Below, piece after piece: positions 18,075-26,987 of a stretch of DNA of 64,000 nucleotides (its first letter is position 1; each line of letters begins with the position of its first letter). The notes beneath the pieces were generated by a model that did not search any database, was not told the origin of the DNA, and saw only the letters and a program-made list of their open reading frames with translations. The DNA comes from PALSA-693 sp963702305 (GTDB lineage Bacteria; Actinomycetota; Acidimicrobiia; Acidimicrobiales; Palsa-688). Location: assembly GCA_963702305.1 (NCBI GenBank), contig CAVPBX010000012.1, positions 62,001 to 126,000 of the forward strand, read 5' to 3'. The position numbers were made by a program, and so were the translations under genes.

Positions 18075-18844
18075 TGTCGGTCCTCATCACCGGGGCGTCC
18101 TCCGGGATCGGCGCCGCCACCGCCTGCCGGCTGGCGCGGGCCGGCACCACGGTGGGCCTGGTCGGTCGGCGGGCGGACCGGCTGGCGGCGGTGCTGGCCG
18201 AGTGCCGGGCCTCGGCGCCCGACAGTCGCCTGTGGGTGGCGGACCTCGGCGACCTCGACGTCGCGTCGCGGGTCGCGGACGAAGCCTGGGACGCGTTCGG
18301 GGGCCTTGACGTCCTGATCAACAACGCCGCCATCCCCAAGGTCCGGGCCGCCACGGCCCTGACGACCGGGGAGGTCGAGCAGACCATGCGGGTCAACTTT
18401 TTCTCCCCGGTGCGGATGACCCTCACGTTGCTGCCCCGCCTGCTGGCCCGCGGCCACGGCGTCATCGTCAACGTGGCCAGCGTCGGGGGCCGGCTGGGCG
18501 TGGCCCGCGAGGCCGCCTACAGCGCCAGTAAGTTCGCCCTGTGCGGGTGGAGCGAGTCGCTCGCCATCGACCTGCACGGCACCGGCGTGACGGTCCGGCT
18601 CATCCAGCCGGGCCCCATCGACACCGATATCTGGGACCGGCCGGGCGAGGAGCGCGCCGTGTACGACGGACCGAAGGTGCCCGCCGACCTGGTCGCCGCC
18701 GGGGTGGTGGCGGCCCTCGACGACGATCGGTTCGAGCACTACCTGCCCGACCTCAAGGCCGTCGTCACCGGCAAGGACGCCGACATCGACAGCTACATCG
18801 CCGGCGCAGCGGCGATGGTCAGCGCCAAGGAGGCCCGGACGTGA
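18074..18844 (+). CDS. SDR family oxidoreductase
   Basis: A classical short-chain dehydrogenase of 256 residues with NAD(P) motif TGASSGIG at residues 6-13, INNAAIP and the catalytic YSASK preceded by the serine of NVASVGG. The basic GRRADR after the second strand suggests NADPH preference. The gene is coupled to the acyl-CoA synthetase before it (TGATG) and to the alcohol dehydrogenase after it (GTGA). It would oxidise or reduce a hydroxyl or keto group on an activated substrate of this operon; the exact step is unknown. Confidence 0.85.
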   Translation: MSVLITGASSGIGAATACRLARAGTTVGLVGRRADRLAAVLAECRASAPDSRLWVADLGDLDVASRVADEAWDAFGGLDVLINNAAIPKVRAATALTTGEVEQTMRVNFFSPVRMTLTLLPRLLARGHGVIVNVASVGGRLGVAREAAYSASKFALCGWSESLAIDLHGTGVTVRLIQPGPIDTDIWDRPGEERAVYDGPKVPADLVAAGVVAALDDDRFEHYLPDLKAVVTGKDADIDSYIAGAAAMVSAKEART

Positions 18845-20100
18845 AAGCCCTGGTATTCGGAGTGGAGCCGGATCCCTCGGAGGCCGCAGACTCGCCGGCA
18901 TGGACCCCGGCCGGAGCGGCACCCAACCGGCTGCTGGGGAACCTCGCCGTCACGCCGATGCGCCTGATGGACATGGACGATGCCCGCCCGTTGCGACCGG
19001 ACTGGGTCGTCACCCGCCCCCGGCTGGCGGGGATCTGCGGGTCCGATTCGAAGATGGCCCTGCTCGACTTCGGCGAGGAGGACACCGACAACGCCATGGC
19101 CGGCCTGTGCACCTTCCCGCAAGTGATGGGGCACGAGGTGGTCACCGAGGTCGTCGAGCTCGGACCCGAGGCGAATGGCGTCGAGATCGGCCAGCGCATG
19201 GTCCTCAACCCGTGGCTGTCCTGCACGCCCCGCGGCATCACGCCCGTGTGCCCCTCGTGCGCGGCCGGCGACTACAGCCTCTGCCACAACTTCACGGCCG
19301 GGTCCATCAGCACCGGGATCCACACCGGCCTGTCGAGCGACGCGACCGGTGCTTACGCGGAGCTGATGCCGGCGCATCCGGCCATGTTGTTCGCCGTGCC
19401 GGCCGGCCTGCCCGACGAGGAAGCGGTGCTGGCGGACCCGTTCGCGGTGTCGTTGCATGCGGTGACGCGCCATCCGCCGCCGGCCGGCGGCAAGGTGTTG
19501 GTGTACGGCGCGGGTTCGCTCGGGACCACCACCGTCGCCATCCTCCGGGCGTTGTATCCAGACGTCGAGGTGGCGGTGGTGGCTCGCTTCGACGCCCAGG
19601 CTTCTTTGGCTATCGCCTTGGGGGCATCGGTGGTGCTGGGGCCCGACGACCGCCTGGCCATCATCGAGGAGCTGGCCCGCTGGTCGGGCGGGCGCCTGCT
19701 CACCGGGACGACCGGGCTGCCGATGTGCCATCCCGCCGGCATCGACGTCGTCTACGACACCGTCGGCAAGCCCGAGACGCTGGAGGTCGGGGTGCGCCTC
19801 CTCCGGGCCCGGGGCACTCTGGTGAAGACCGGTTTCCACGCCCCGGGGCGTTGGGAGTGGAGCCCCTTGTATTTCAAGGAGATCGCCTGGGTCGGCAGCA
19901 ACGCCTTCGGGATCGAGGAGGTCGACGGCGAGCGGCGCCACGGGATCGAGCACTACCTGGCCATGGCCGCCTCAGGCCGGGTCAACCTGCGCCCCATGCT
20001 CACCCACGTGTTCCGGCTGGCGCAATGGCGGGAGGCGTTCGCGACCCTCGCGGCCCAGGGTGACACCGGCGCCATCAAGGTGGCCATCGACCATCGGTAG
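18841..20100 (+). CDS. Zinc-dependent alcohol dehydrogenase (MDR family)
   Basis: A 419-residue medium-chain dehydrogenase. The catalytic zinc region has ICGSD and MGHEVVTEV. A structural-zinc-like stretch reads CPSCAAGDYSLC. The NAD-binding fold has VYGAGSLGTTTVAIL. The protein is longer than the usual 340-380 residues because of extra loops (for instance around LLDFGEEDTDNAM and FTAGSISTGIHTG). The GTG start is coupled to the SDR stop. It is the last gene of the operon and is followed by a strong hairpin at 20156-20200. Confidence 0.85.
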   Translation: MKALVFGVEPDPSEAADSPAWTPAGAAPNRLLGNLAVTPMRLMDMDDARPLRPDWVVTRPRLAGICGSDSKMALLDFGEEDTDNAMAGLCTFPQVMGHEVVTEVVELGPEANGVEIGQRMVLNPWLSCTPRGITPVCPSCAAGDYSLCHNFTAGSISTGIHTGLSSDATGAYAELMPAHPAMLFAVPAGLPDEEAVLADPFAVSLHAVTRHPPPAGGKVLVYGAGSLGTTTVAILRALYPDVEVAVVARFDAQASLAIALGASVVLGPDDRLAIIEELARWSGGRLLTGTTGLPMCHPAGIDVVYDTVGKPETLEVGVRLLRARGTLVKTGFHAPGRWEWSPLYFKEIAWVGSNAFGIEEVDGERRHGIEHYLAMAASGRVNLRPMLTHVFRLAQWREAFATLAAQGDTGAIKVAIDHR

Positions 20101-20140
20101 GGGGCAGAGGAGACCGGCACCGACCACAGCTGGGCAAGGC

Positions 20141-20213
20141 AGAGGAGGACGGTCACGGTCGAGGGGCCTGTCCCCGTAGAAAGGACAGGCCCCTCGACCG
20201 CACCGCTCTCCTC
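20141..20213 (+). terminator. Long stem-loop after the alcohol dehydrogenase gene
   Basis: A perfect 18-base stem (20156-20173 with 20183-20200) with a 9-base loop CCGTAGAAA. Weaker outer pairing extends it to 20141-20213. It lies 40-110 bases after the stop at 20100. No U-tract follows, so it would act as a stabilising 3' hairpin or Rho-type terminator. The inner 28 bases recur, inverted, in the second hairpin at 20395-20433. The rest of the 402-base gap 20101-20502 shows no gene. Confidence 0.55.
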
Positions 20214-20380
20214 TCCATGATCGTCCGCCGCGGCCCTCGTCGAATCGAGTCGACAGAACTGCGGGCACTCGCTCCTCGTCACCGTCAGCCTCGCTTGCTC
20301 CGACGACAACGGACACGCGGGCGCTCGCTTTTCGGAGACCAGTGCGGTCGCGTGGAGGGGCGGCGGGCGTGACTGCTAGA

Positions 20381-20449
20381 GGAGGGCCGGACCTGGCGAG
20401 GGCCTGTCCTTTCTACGGGGACAGGCCCTCGCCGAGGGTCCGGTCCTCC
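20381..20449 (-). terminator. Long stem-loop after the class II aldolase gene
   Basis: The arms 20381-20409 and 20419-20449 enclose a 9-base loop. The inner 15 base pairs are perfect; a two-base bulge and 13 more positions with one mismatch follow. Read on the minus strand, out of the aldolase gene, the loop is again CCGTAGAAA, flanked by the same GGCCTGTCC stem as the first hairpin. Each of the two convergent transcripts therefore ends with the same stem-loop in the same sense. Confidence 0.55.
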
Positions 20450-20485
20450 TCCGAGAGCTCGGCCCTCGCCGAGGGTCCGGCCCTC
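20424..20485. repeat. 25-bp direct repeat within the intergenic hairpin region
   Basis: The block beginning GGCCCTCGCCGAGGGTCCGG occurs at 20424-20443 and again at 20461-20480, both followed by a pyrimidine and CCTCC. Each copy contains its own short palindrome (CCCTCGCCGAGGG), adding to the structure between the convergent alcohol dehydrogenase and aldolase genes. Confidence 0.55.
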
Positions 20486-20502
20486 CGCCAACGCGTCCTC
20501 AG

Positions 20503-21159
20503 CTACAGCGGGTTCTGGCGGAGGTAGCCGTAGATGGCGGCGAAGTTGTCGTTGACCTTCTCGGGCAGCGGGTGCAACGAGCCCAAGGCGTGGGCGCCCC
20601 AGGTGATGTGGGCGCTGCGCTCGACGAGCGCGGTGATGTGCAGCGCGGCGCCGGGGTGCGGACCCACCGCCACCATGCCGTGGTTGGCGATGAGGGCGGC
20701 GCCCCGACCTTCGAGGGCCTTGACGGCCTGCTCCCCGACGTCGTTGGTCCCGCTGGCGGCGTACTCCGTGCAGCGCACGTCGCCGCCGACGAAGATGGCG
20801 AACTCGTCGATGCACGCCGGAATGTCCTGGTGGGCGACGGCGAACATGGTGGCGTGCACGGGATGGGAGTGGATCACCGAGCCGATGTCGTCGTAGGCCC
20901 GATAGCACGCCAGGTGCAGGAGCTTCTCCGACGAGGCCGAGCGGCCGTCCTTGTGCGCCAGGGTCTCGCCGTCGGCGTCGATGACGACCAGGTCGTCGAG
21001 TTGCATGTCGCCGTAGTCGACCGAGGAGGGGGTGATCACGATGGTGCCGTCCTCCTGCCGGGCGGAGATGTTGCCGGCCGTCCCCTCGACCAGGCCGCGG
21101 CGCAGCATGTCCTTGGCCGCCGCGAGGACCGCGTCCGGCGCCTGAGGGACGAATTTCAT
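20503..21159 (-). CDS. Class II aldolase/adducin family protein
   Basis: A 218-residue zinc aldolase of the L-fuculose-1-phosphate/L-ribulose-5-phosphate group. Seen are GLVEGTAGNISAR (phosphate-binding), TPSSVDYGDM, the histidine pair in VIHSHPVHATMFA, which with a later histidine in NHGMVAVG forms the zinc site, and the acidic residue in CIDEFAIF. The ATG at 21157-21159 overlaps the stop of the dehydrogenase gene before it. With the neighbouring FGGY kinase and 2-hydroxyacid dehydrogenase it probably cleaves a phosphorylated sugar or sugar acid into DHAP plus an aldehyde. The substrate is inferred only. Confidence 0.85.
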   Translation of the reverse strand: MKFVPQAPDAVLAAAKDMLRRGLVEGTAGNISARQEDGTIVITPSSVDYGDMQLDDLVVIDADGETLAHKDGRSASSEKLLHLACYRAYDDIGSVIHSHPVHATMFAVAHQDIPACIDEFAIFVGGDVRCTEYAASGTNDVGEQAVKALEGRGAALIANHGMVAVGPHPGAALHITALVERSAHITWGAHALGSLHPLPEKVNDNFAAIYGYLRQNPL

Positions 21160-22148
21160 CAGAGGACCTCCGGATTGACGATGTGGGCCGGCTTCTGGCC
21201 GGCGAGCAGCCGGGCCAGATCGTCCGCGACCATGTCCGCCTGCCGGGACTCGGTGTCCCAAGTGGCGCCGCCGATGTGGGGGGTCAACAGCACGTTGGGC
21301 ATGGCGACCAAGGGGTGGTCGAGGGGCAGGTGTTCGCCGACGAAGTGGTCGAGGGCGGCGCCGGCCAGGTGGCCCCCTTGCAGGGCGGCGACCAAGGCGT
21401 CGGTGTCGTGCAGTTGGGCGCGGGCGGTGTTGATATAGACCGATCCGGCGGGCATCGCCGCGAACTGCTCGGCGCCAAACATGCCGGTGGTCTCGGGTGT
21501 GACCGGGGCGTGCATCGACACCACATCCGAGCGGGCGACCAACTCCGCCAGCGACACCGTCGCCTCGTCCTGGTACGGGTCGTGGCCGATGACGGTGAGC
21601 CCCAAGCCTTCGAGGCGCCAGCGCAGGGCCCGGCCCACCGCACCCAACCCGACCAACCCGGCGGTGCGGCCGGCCCACTCCCAGGCCCGGAACCGTTGGT
21701 AGGGAATGGTGCCGTCGCGGTAGACCTCGCCGGCCCGCACGTCGGCGTCAGCCTGCCGCAGGTGGCGGGTGAGGGCGAAGAGCAGGGCCACGGCCAGCTC
21801 GGCCACGGCGTCGGCGTTGCGACCGGGGCAACGCAGGACGGGCACGCCGGCGGCCGTGGCCGCAGCCACGTCGACGTTGACCGGGTCGGCCCGGGTCGCC
21901 GCCACCACCCGCAACGGCAGCTCGAACACCTCGGGCCCCAACGTGTCGGCCTCGACGATGACCACGTCCGCACCTTCGGCCTCGACGCGGTCTCGCAACT
22001 GGGGCGACGAGTAGATCCGGAGGGGGTGCTGATCGATCCAGGGGTCGTAGACGACGTCCGCCCGCTGCCGCAGACGCTCCAAACCCGGACCCCGGAGCGG
22101 CGCCGTGACCAGCGCTCGCGGGCGGTCACTCCGGGTCACGGCGACCAT
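21159..22148 (-). CDS. D-isomer-specific 2-hydroxyacid dehydrogenase
   Basis: A 329-residue NAD-dependent enzyme of the phosphoglycerate/glycerate dehydrogenase family. The NAD-binding motif is GLVGLGAVGRALRW. The substrate arginine lies in NTARAQLHDTD, and the catalytic histidine in LTPHIGGAT. It would interconvert a 2-keto acid and a D-2-hydroxy acid. The ATG at 22146-22148 faces the kinase gene across about 43 bases. It is coupled to the aldolase (TGATG), so the two proteins are made together. Confidence 0.88.
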   Translation of the reverse strand: MVAVTRSDRPRALVTAPLRGPGLERLRQRADVVYDPWIDQHPLRIYSSPQLRDRVEAEGADVVIVEADTLGPEVFELPLRVVAATRADPVNVDVAAATAAGVPVLRCPGRNADAVAELAVALLFALTRHLRQADADVRAGEVYRDGTIPYQRFRAWEWAGRTAGLVGLGAVGRALRWRLEGLGLTVIGHDPYQDEATVSLAELVARSDVVSMHAPVTPETTGMFGAEQFAAMPAGSVYINTARAQLHDTDALVAALQGGHLAGAALDHFVGEHLPLDHPLVAMPNVLLTPHIGGATWDTESRQADMVADDLARLLAGQKPAHIVNPEVL

Positions 22149-22191
22149 GATGTCCTACTGTGACGCCGATGTCATGTTCGCGAGCTTGGGC

Positions 22192-23562
22192 ATGGGCGCG
22201 GTAACCATCGGGCTGGACATCGGCACGACCTCGGTCAAGGCCGTCGCGGTCGACGATTCGGGCGCCATCGTGGCCCGGGCCCGGGTGCCACACCGGCTGT
22301 TGGTGCCGGCTCCGGATCGGATGGAGCACGACGCCAACCAGGCGTGGCGCCGCGGCCCCCGGCGAGCCCTCGCCGCGCTGGGCCCGGTAGACGCGCAAGC
22401 GATCGCGGTGGCTGCCATGGTGCCGTCGCTCACGGCCGTCGACCAGCGAGGGCGGCCGGTGACCGCGGGCCTGCTGTACGGCGACGGCCGCGGCCGCCGG
22501 GGTAGCCCGGCGGCCGGGAACGGCGGACCCGCCGACGAAGGCGGGCCGGCGGGGGACGGCGAGGTGGTCGAGTTTCTGCGCTGGACGGCGAAGGCGGCCC
22601 CGGACGCCGCGGCCTACTGGCCGGCGCCGGCTGTCGCCAACCGGGCCCTGGGTGGGGCGGCGGCCATCGACCTGGGGGTGGCGTTTACCTCGTCGCCGCT
22701 CTACGGACCGTACGGTTGGGACGCCGACCTGTGCGCCGAGTGCGGCATCCGGCCGGACCAGCTACCGGTCGTAGAGGGAAGCGGAGCGGCGATCGGCCGG
22801 CTGGACGGGTCCGGTCCCTTGCTGGGACCGGGCACGGTTGACGTGTGGTGCGAACAGCTGGTCTCCGGGGCGGGCGAGGACGGCGACGTCCACGTCATCT
22901 GCGGCACCACCCTGATCGTGTGGGCCGTCGTCAGCGCCCCGATCGCCGTGCCGGGACTGTGGACGGTCGGCCACCGCGTCCCCGGTCGCCATCTGGTGGG
23001 CGGCGCCAGCAACGCCGGCGGCCTCTTCATCGACTGGGCCGGCAGGCTGGTCGGCCGCTCCCCCGCCGGCGATCGCGTCCAAGCCGGGAACATTCCGGTG
23101 TGGGCCCCCTACCCCCGGGGCGAGCGAACCCCCTATCACGACCCCCATCGGCGGGCCCACCTGCACGGGCTGGATCTCACCCACGGCCCGGCCGCGGTCC
23201 AGCGAGCCGCGTGGGAGGCGGCCGGGTTCGTGGTGCGCCACCATCTCGACCTGGCCGCCACCCGCCCGGCGCGGGTCGTGGCCACCGGCGGCGGCACCCG
23301 GTCGGAAGGGTGGATGCAGGCCCTGGCCGACGCCACCGGGTTGCCCGTGCACGTGGCGGCCGCCCCCGAGGGAGCCGCCCTCGGGGCGGCCTTCCTGGCC
23401 CGGGTGGCGGCGGGACTGGAGACGGACGTCAACGAGGCCGGCCGGTGGGCCCGCACCAGCCGGGTGATCGATCCCGACCCTCGGTGGGTGCCGGCGGTCG
23501 CCGAACGGTATGCCCGATTCGTCGAGCTCTCGGGTCCGCCGTCCGGACCGGGAGTAGCGTGA
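22192..23562 (+). CDS. FGGY-family carbohydrate kinase
   Basis: A kinase of about 456 residues with the N-terminal phosphate-1 motif IGLDIGTTSVKAVAVD and C-terminal ATP-binding segment VVATGGGTRSEGWMQ plus EGAALGAAFLA. The middle (ICGTTLIVWAV and GGASNAGGLFIDW) is typical of the xylulokinase/gluconokinase group. It is somewhat shorter than the usual 490-520 residues and carries a Gly/Pro-rich insert (SPAAGNGGPADEGGP). I took ATG 22192; ATGs at 22147-22174 are alternatives. Divergent from the dehydrogenase/aldolase pair, it may phosphorylate a ketose or polyol that the aldolase later splits. Confidence 0.8.
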   Translation: MGAVTIGLDIGTTSVKAVAVDDSGAIVARARVPHRLLVPAPDRMEHDANQAWRRGPRRALAALGPVDAQAIAVAAMVPSLTAVDQRGRPVTAGLLYGDGRGRRGSPAAGNGGPADEGGPAGDGEVVEFLRWTAKAAPDAAAYWPAPAVANRALGGAAAIDLGVAFTSSPLYGPYGWDADLCAECGIRPDQLPVVEGSGAAIGRLDGSGPLLGPGTVDVWCEQLVSGAGEDGDVHVICGTTLIVWAVVSAPIAVPGLWTVGHRVPGRHLVGGASNAGGLFIDWAGRLVGRSPAGDRVQAGNIPVWAPYPRGERTPYHDPHRRAHLHGLDLTHGPAAVQRAAWEAAGFVVRHHLDLAATRPARVVATGGGTRSEGWMQALADATGLPVHVAAAPEGAALGAAFLARVAAGLETDVNEAGRWARTSRVIDPDPRWVPAVAERYARFVELSGPPSGPGVA

Positions 23563-23608
23563 CGGGCCGCCGGGGAAGCTGCCAGGGAAGCTAGGGAAGC
23601 CCGCGAGC

Positions 23609-25831
23609 ATGAGCATCGCCATCACCGAGGAACATGCCGCGCTCGCCGCCGTGGCGCGTCGGTTCCTCGAAGACCGCTGCCCGACTGTCGTCGCCCGAGC
23701 CCCGCTCGACGCCGCCACTGAGGAGCTCCCCCCGTTCTGGCCGGAGCTGGCGACGATGGGTTGGTTGGGCCTGCCGGTCGACAGTGCCGATGGCGGTCAG
23801 GGGTTCGGGTTGGCGGAGTTGGCGGTGGTGCTGGAAGAGCTGGGCCGAGCCGGCAGCCCAGGCCCGTTTCTCCCCTCGGCGCTGGCAATCGCCCTCATCG
23901 CCCGCGGCGGGTCACCGACGTTGCGCGACGAGGCACTTCCCGTATTGCTCGAGGGCGTCGCGGTTGGGGCGGTGGCCTTCCCGGCGACGTCGGTGCTGGA
24001 GGGCTCGGCCCCCGACAGCCGGGGAGTGATCCACGTGTCCGGGACGGCCCGGCCGATCCCGGGGGCGGCCCTGGCCCAGTGGCTGGTGGTGCCGGCCCGC
24101 GGGCCGGGCGGCGAACGGTGGTGCGTGATCCCCGCCACCGACCTGGCGGTGACCGAGCTCCACAGCCTCGACCTCACCCGGCGCAGCGGGGCGGTGCGCG
24201 CCGAGGCCGTCCCGGTCCGGGCCAGCCGGCAGCTGGCCTTGCCGCGACGGGCGATCGAGGACGTCATCGCGGTACTGGTCGCGGCCGAGTGCGCCGGCGG
24301 CGCGGCCTGGTGCCTGGATACCGCCACCTCGTACGCCAAGGTGCGGGAGCAGTTCGGCCGGCCCATCGGCCAGTTCCAGGCCGTGAAGCACCGCTGCGCC
24401 GACATGCTGGTGGCGGTGGAGCAGGCCCGGGCCGCGGCGTGGGACGCGGCGGCGGCCCTCGACCAGGCCCGGCAGTCGGGCCGCCCCGAGGAAGCGACCC
24501 TGGCGGCCGGGATCGCCGGCGCCATCGCCCCCCAGGCCTTCCTCCAGGTGGCCAAGGACTGCATCCAGGTGCTGGGGGGCATCGGCTTCACTTGGGAGCA
24601 CGACGCCCACCGCTACCTGCGGCGGGCGACGACGGCGGGCCAGTTGCTGGGGCGCCCGGGACCGTGGCGGGAGCGGATCGCCACCCTGGCCCTGAGCGGC
24701 GCCCGCCGCCGGCTCGGGGTCGACCTGCCGGCGGACAGTGAGCAACAGCGGGCCGCCGTGCGCGCCGAGGTCGAGGCCGTCGCGGCCCGACCGGCCGGGG
24801 AACAGCGGGCCGCGCTGGTGGACGCCGGGTTGTTCGTGCCGCACTGGCCCCGGCCGTGGGGGCGGGCCGCCGGTCCGATCGAGCAACTCCTCATCGATCA
24901 GGAGTTGCGCCGGTCGCGCCTGACCCGGGCCAACCTGGCCGTCGGCGCCTGGGCGGCGCCCACCATCGCCGGCCACGGCTCGCCGGAGCAGCAGGAGCGG
25001 TGGGTCCGGCCGACCCTGGTCGGATCCATCCAGTGGTGCCAGCTGTTTAGCGAGCCCGGAGCCGGATCGGACCTGGCGGCGGTGACGACCAAGGCGGTCC
25101 GCACGGACGGCGGCTGGCTGCTGAGCGGGCAGAAGGTCTGGACGTCGCTCGCCACCGAGGCCGATTGGGGTATCTGCCTGGCCCGGACCGACCCGTCGGC
25201 ACCCAAGCATCAGGGCATCACCTACTTCATCGTCGACCGGCGCGCTCCCGGCCTCGAGATCCGACCCCTCCGTGAGCTCACCGGCAACGCCATGTTCAAC
25301 GAGGTGTTCCTGTCCGACGTGTTCGTCCCCGACGACTGCGTCATCGGCCCCGTCAACGGCGGGTGGCCGTTGGCCCGGGCCACGCTGGCCAACGAGCGGG
25401 TGGCGATGGGAAGTGGCGCGTCCTTCGGTGGCGGGCTGGAAGCCCTGCTGCGCCTGGCGACCGAGGCCGGCCGCGACGACGCCATCGCCCCCGGCGATCT
25501 GGAGGGCATCGGCGCCCTGGTGGCGGAGGCCCACACCGTGGCCCTACTGGGCCTGCGGGCCACCCACCGGGCCGTGGCCGGCGCCGGACCGGGCCCGGAG
25601 GCCAGCGTCCGCAAACTGCTGTCCGCCGAGCACGACCAGCGGACCCAGGAGTTCGGCCTGGGGCTGCTCGGCGGCGAGGGCGCCACGACCGAAGGCGCGG
25701 CCCGCCAGTGGACCTTCGGGTTCCTGGCCAACCGGTGCTTGACGATCGCCGGCGGGACCAGCGAGGTGCAGCGCAACGTGATCGCGGAGCGGCTGCTGGG
25801 TCTGCCCCGCGATCCCGAACCGGGCGGGTAG
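23609..25831 (+). CDS. Fused acyl-CoA dehydrogenase (FadE34-like double domain)
   Basis: A 740-residue protein made of two acyl-CoA dehydrogenase units in one chain. The first (about 1-370) has REQFGRPIGQFQAVKHR and QVLGGIGFTWEHDAHRYLRR. The second (about 385-740) has FSEPGAGSDLAAVTTKA, GQKVWTSLA and IAGGTSEVQRNVIAERLLG. This architecture is that of mycobacterial FadE34 (ChsE3), where alpha and beta subunits of a sterol/bile-acid side-chain dehydrogenase are fused. The present substrate is likely a bulky acyl-CoA, by inference. The ATG at 23609 follows a GGGAAGC-rich leader. It is convergent with a peptidase gene 14 bases away. Confidence 0.85.
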   Translation: MSIAITEEHAALAAVARRFLEDRCPTVVARAPLDAATEELPPFWPELATMGWLGLPVDSADGGQGFGLAELAVVLEELGRAGSPGPFLPSALAIALIARGGSPTLRDEALPVLLEGVAVGAVAFPATSVLEGSAPDSRGVIHVSGTARPIPGAALAQWLVVPARGPGGERWCVIPATDLAVTELHSLDLTRRSGAVRAEAVPVRASRQLALPRRAIEDVIAVLVAAECAGGAAWCLDTATSYAKVREQFGRPIGQFQAVKHRCADMLVAVEQARAAAWDAAAALDQARQSGRPEEATLAAGIAGAIAPQAFLQVAKDCIQVLGGIGFTWEHDAHRYLRRATTAGQLLGRPGPWRERIATLALSGARRRLGVDLPADSEQQRAAVRAEVEAVAARPAGEQRAALVDAGLFVPHWPRPWGRAAGPIEQLLIDQELRRSRLTRANLAVGAWAAPTIAGHGSPEQQERWVRPTLVGSIQWCQLFSEPGAGSDLAAVTTKAVRTDGGWLLSGQKVWTSLATEADWGICLARTDPSAPKHQGITYFIVDRRAPGLEIRPLRELTGNAMFNEVFLSDVFVPDDCVIGPVNGGWPLARATLANERVAMGSGASFGGGLEALLRLATEAGRDDAIAPGDLEGIGALVAEAHTVALLGLRATHRAVAGAGPGPEASVRKLLSAEHDQRTQEFGLGLLGGEGATTEGAARQWTFGFLANRCLTIAGGTSEVQRNVIAERLLGLPRDPEPGG

Positions 25832-25845
25832 GGCGCGCCGGTCTC

Positions 25846-26987
25846 CTACTCGTCCGCGGCTCCCGCGGCGTAGTGGGTGAGCACCTCCGGTTCGCCGTCG
25901 GTGACGAGCACCAGGTCCTGTACCAGCACGCCGCCGGCATCGTCGGCTGCCAGCCAGGCTTCGACGGCCAGGACCGAGCCGACCGTCAGCGGCGCGGTGG
26001 CGCCCAGCTCGGCGCTGATGATCGGGGGCTCCATCCCGAGTCCGACCCCCCACACGAACGGCTGGGACGGCGGCGACTCCCCGCTCGCCGCCCAGGCCTG
26101 GCACAGGTCAGCGCCGGTGGCGCCGGGGCGGCAGGCCGCCACCACCGCGTCCAGCACCGCCCGGGTCCTTCCCCGCAACCGGCGCTGGGCCGCGCTCGGC
26201 TCGAGCTCGCCGGCGATCCGGGTGCGAGCCAGGGAGGCTTCGTAGCCGGCGGAGAAGGCGCCGGGACTGAACGCCACCAACTCCCCCGGCCCGATGGGCC
26301 GGTCCCCCGCCAGGCGGCGGCGACGCGCCGGGCCACGCGGCGCGGGGTGGCACACACCACCGCTTCGGTCGGCGGGGTCGGCGCGCCCAGAGTGGCGATG
26401 GCGGCGGCGTACACGCCCAGCAGCTCCCGTTCGGTGACGCCCGGCTCGAGGGCCCTTTCCAGCGCCCAGAGGGCGGCCTGGGCGGTCTTGGCGGCGGCTG
26501 CGATGCAGGCCAGCTCGTCGGGGGTCTTGGTGGTGCGGGCCCCGGCCAGCAGCGGGCCGGCATCCACGATGGCCGCTTCCGGGCACAGGGTGGCCAGCAA
26601 CTGGGCCGCGCCCGGACTGAAGCCGTCGGTCGCGACGACGGCCGCGCCTGCCAGCCCGGGGATGGCCTGCACGCGCGCCGTCGTGATCGCCGGGTTCCAG
26701 GACAGGCCGAAGAGGTCCTGATGGCCGATCTCGGGGGGCACGCCTTCGTCCCAGGTGGAGAGGAGGTGCACGCGCCCGGTGTCGCCCACCACGATGCAGG
26801 CCGGCCCGAACGGCCGGGTGCCGGAAGTCCACAGTTGTTGGGCCCCGGACGCGTACTGGATGTTCGGCGGCCGGCCCAGGACGAGGACGTCGACACCAGC
26901 GCCCGCCATGGCCTCGAACAGGCGGCGGCGCCGGTCGCGGCGCAGCCGGTCCCGGTCGACGCGGCTGGCGATGCCGGCCGCGCTCAC
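25846..26987 (-). CDS. M24-family peptidase (Xaa-Pro dipeptidase-like), frameshifted
   Basis: Two frames make up one M24 protein of about 380 residues. The N-terminal creatinase-like domain (FEAMAGAGVDVLVLGRPPNI, then TTKTPDELACIAAAAKTA) is in one frame. The C-terminal half (GDRPIGPGELVAFSPGAFSA and WGVGLGMEPPIISAELGA) is in another. Adding one G to the five-G run at 26304-26308 joins them as RGDRPIGPGELVAFS. This is probably a sequencing error. The first metal-site aspartate region of active M24 enzymes (VDxGxxxxG) is replaced by VAFSPGAFSAGYEAS, so catalysis is doubtful even if the frame is intact. The GTG start is coupled (GTGA) to the preceding M24 gene. Confidence 0.7.
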
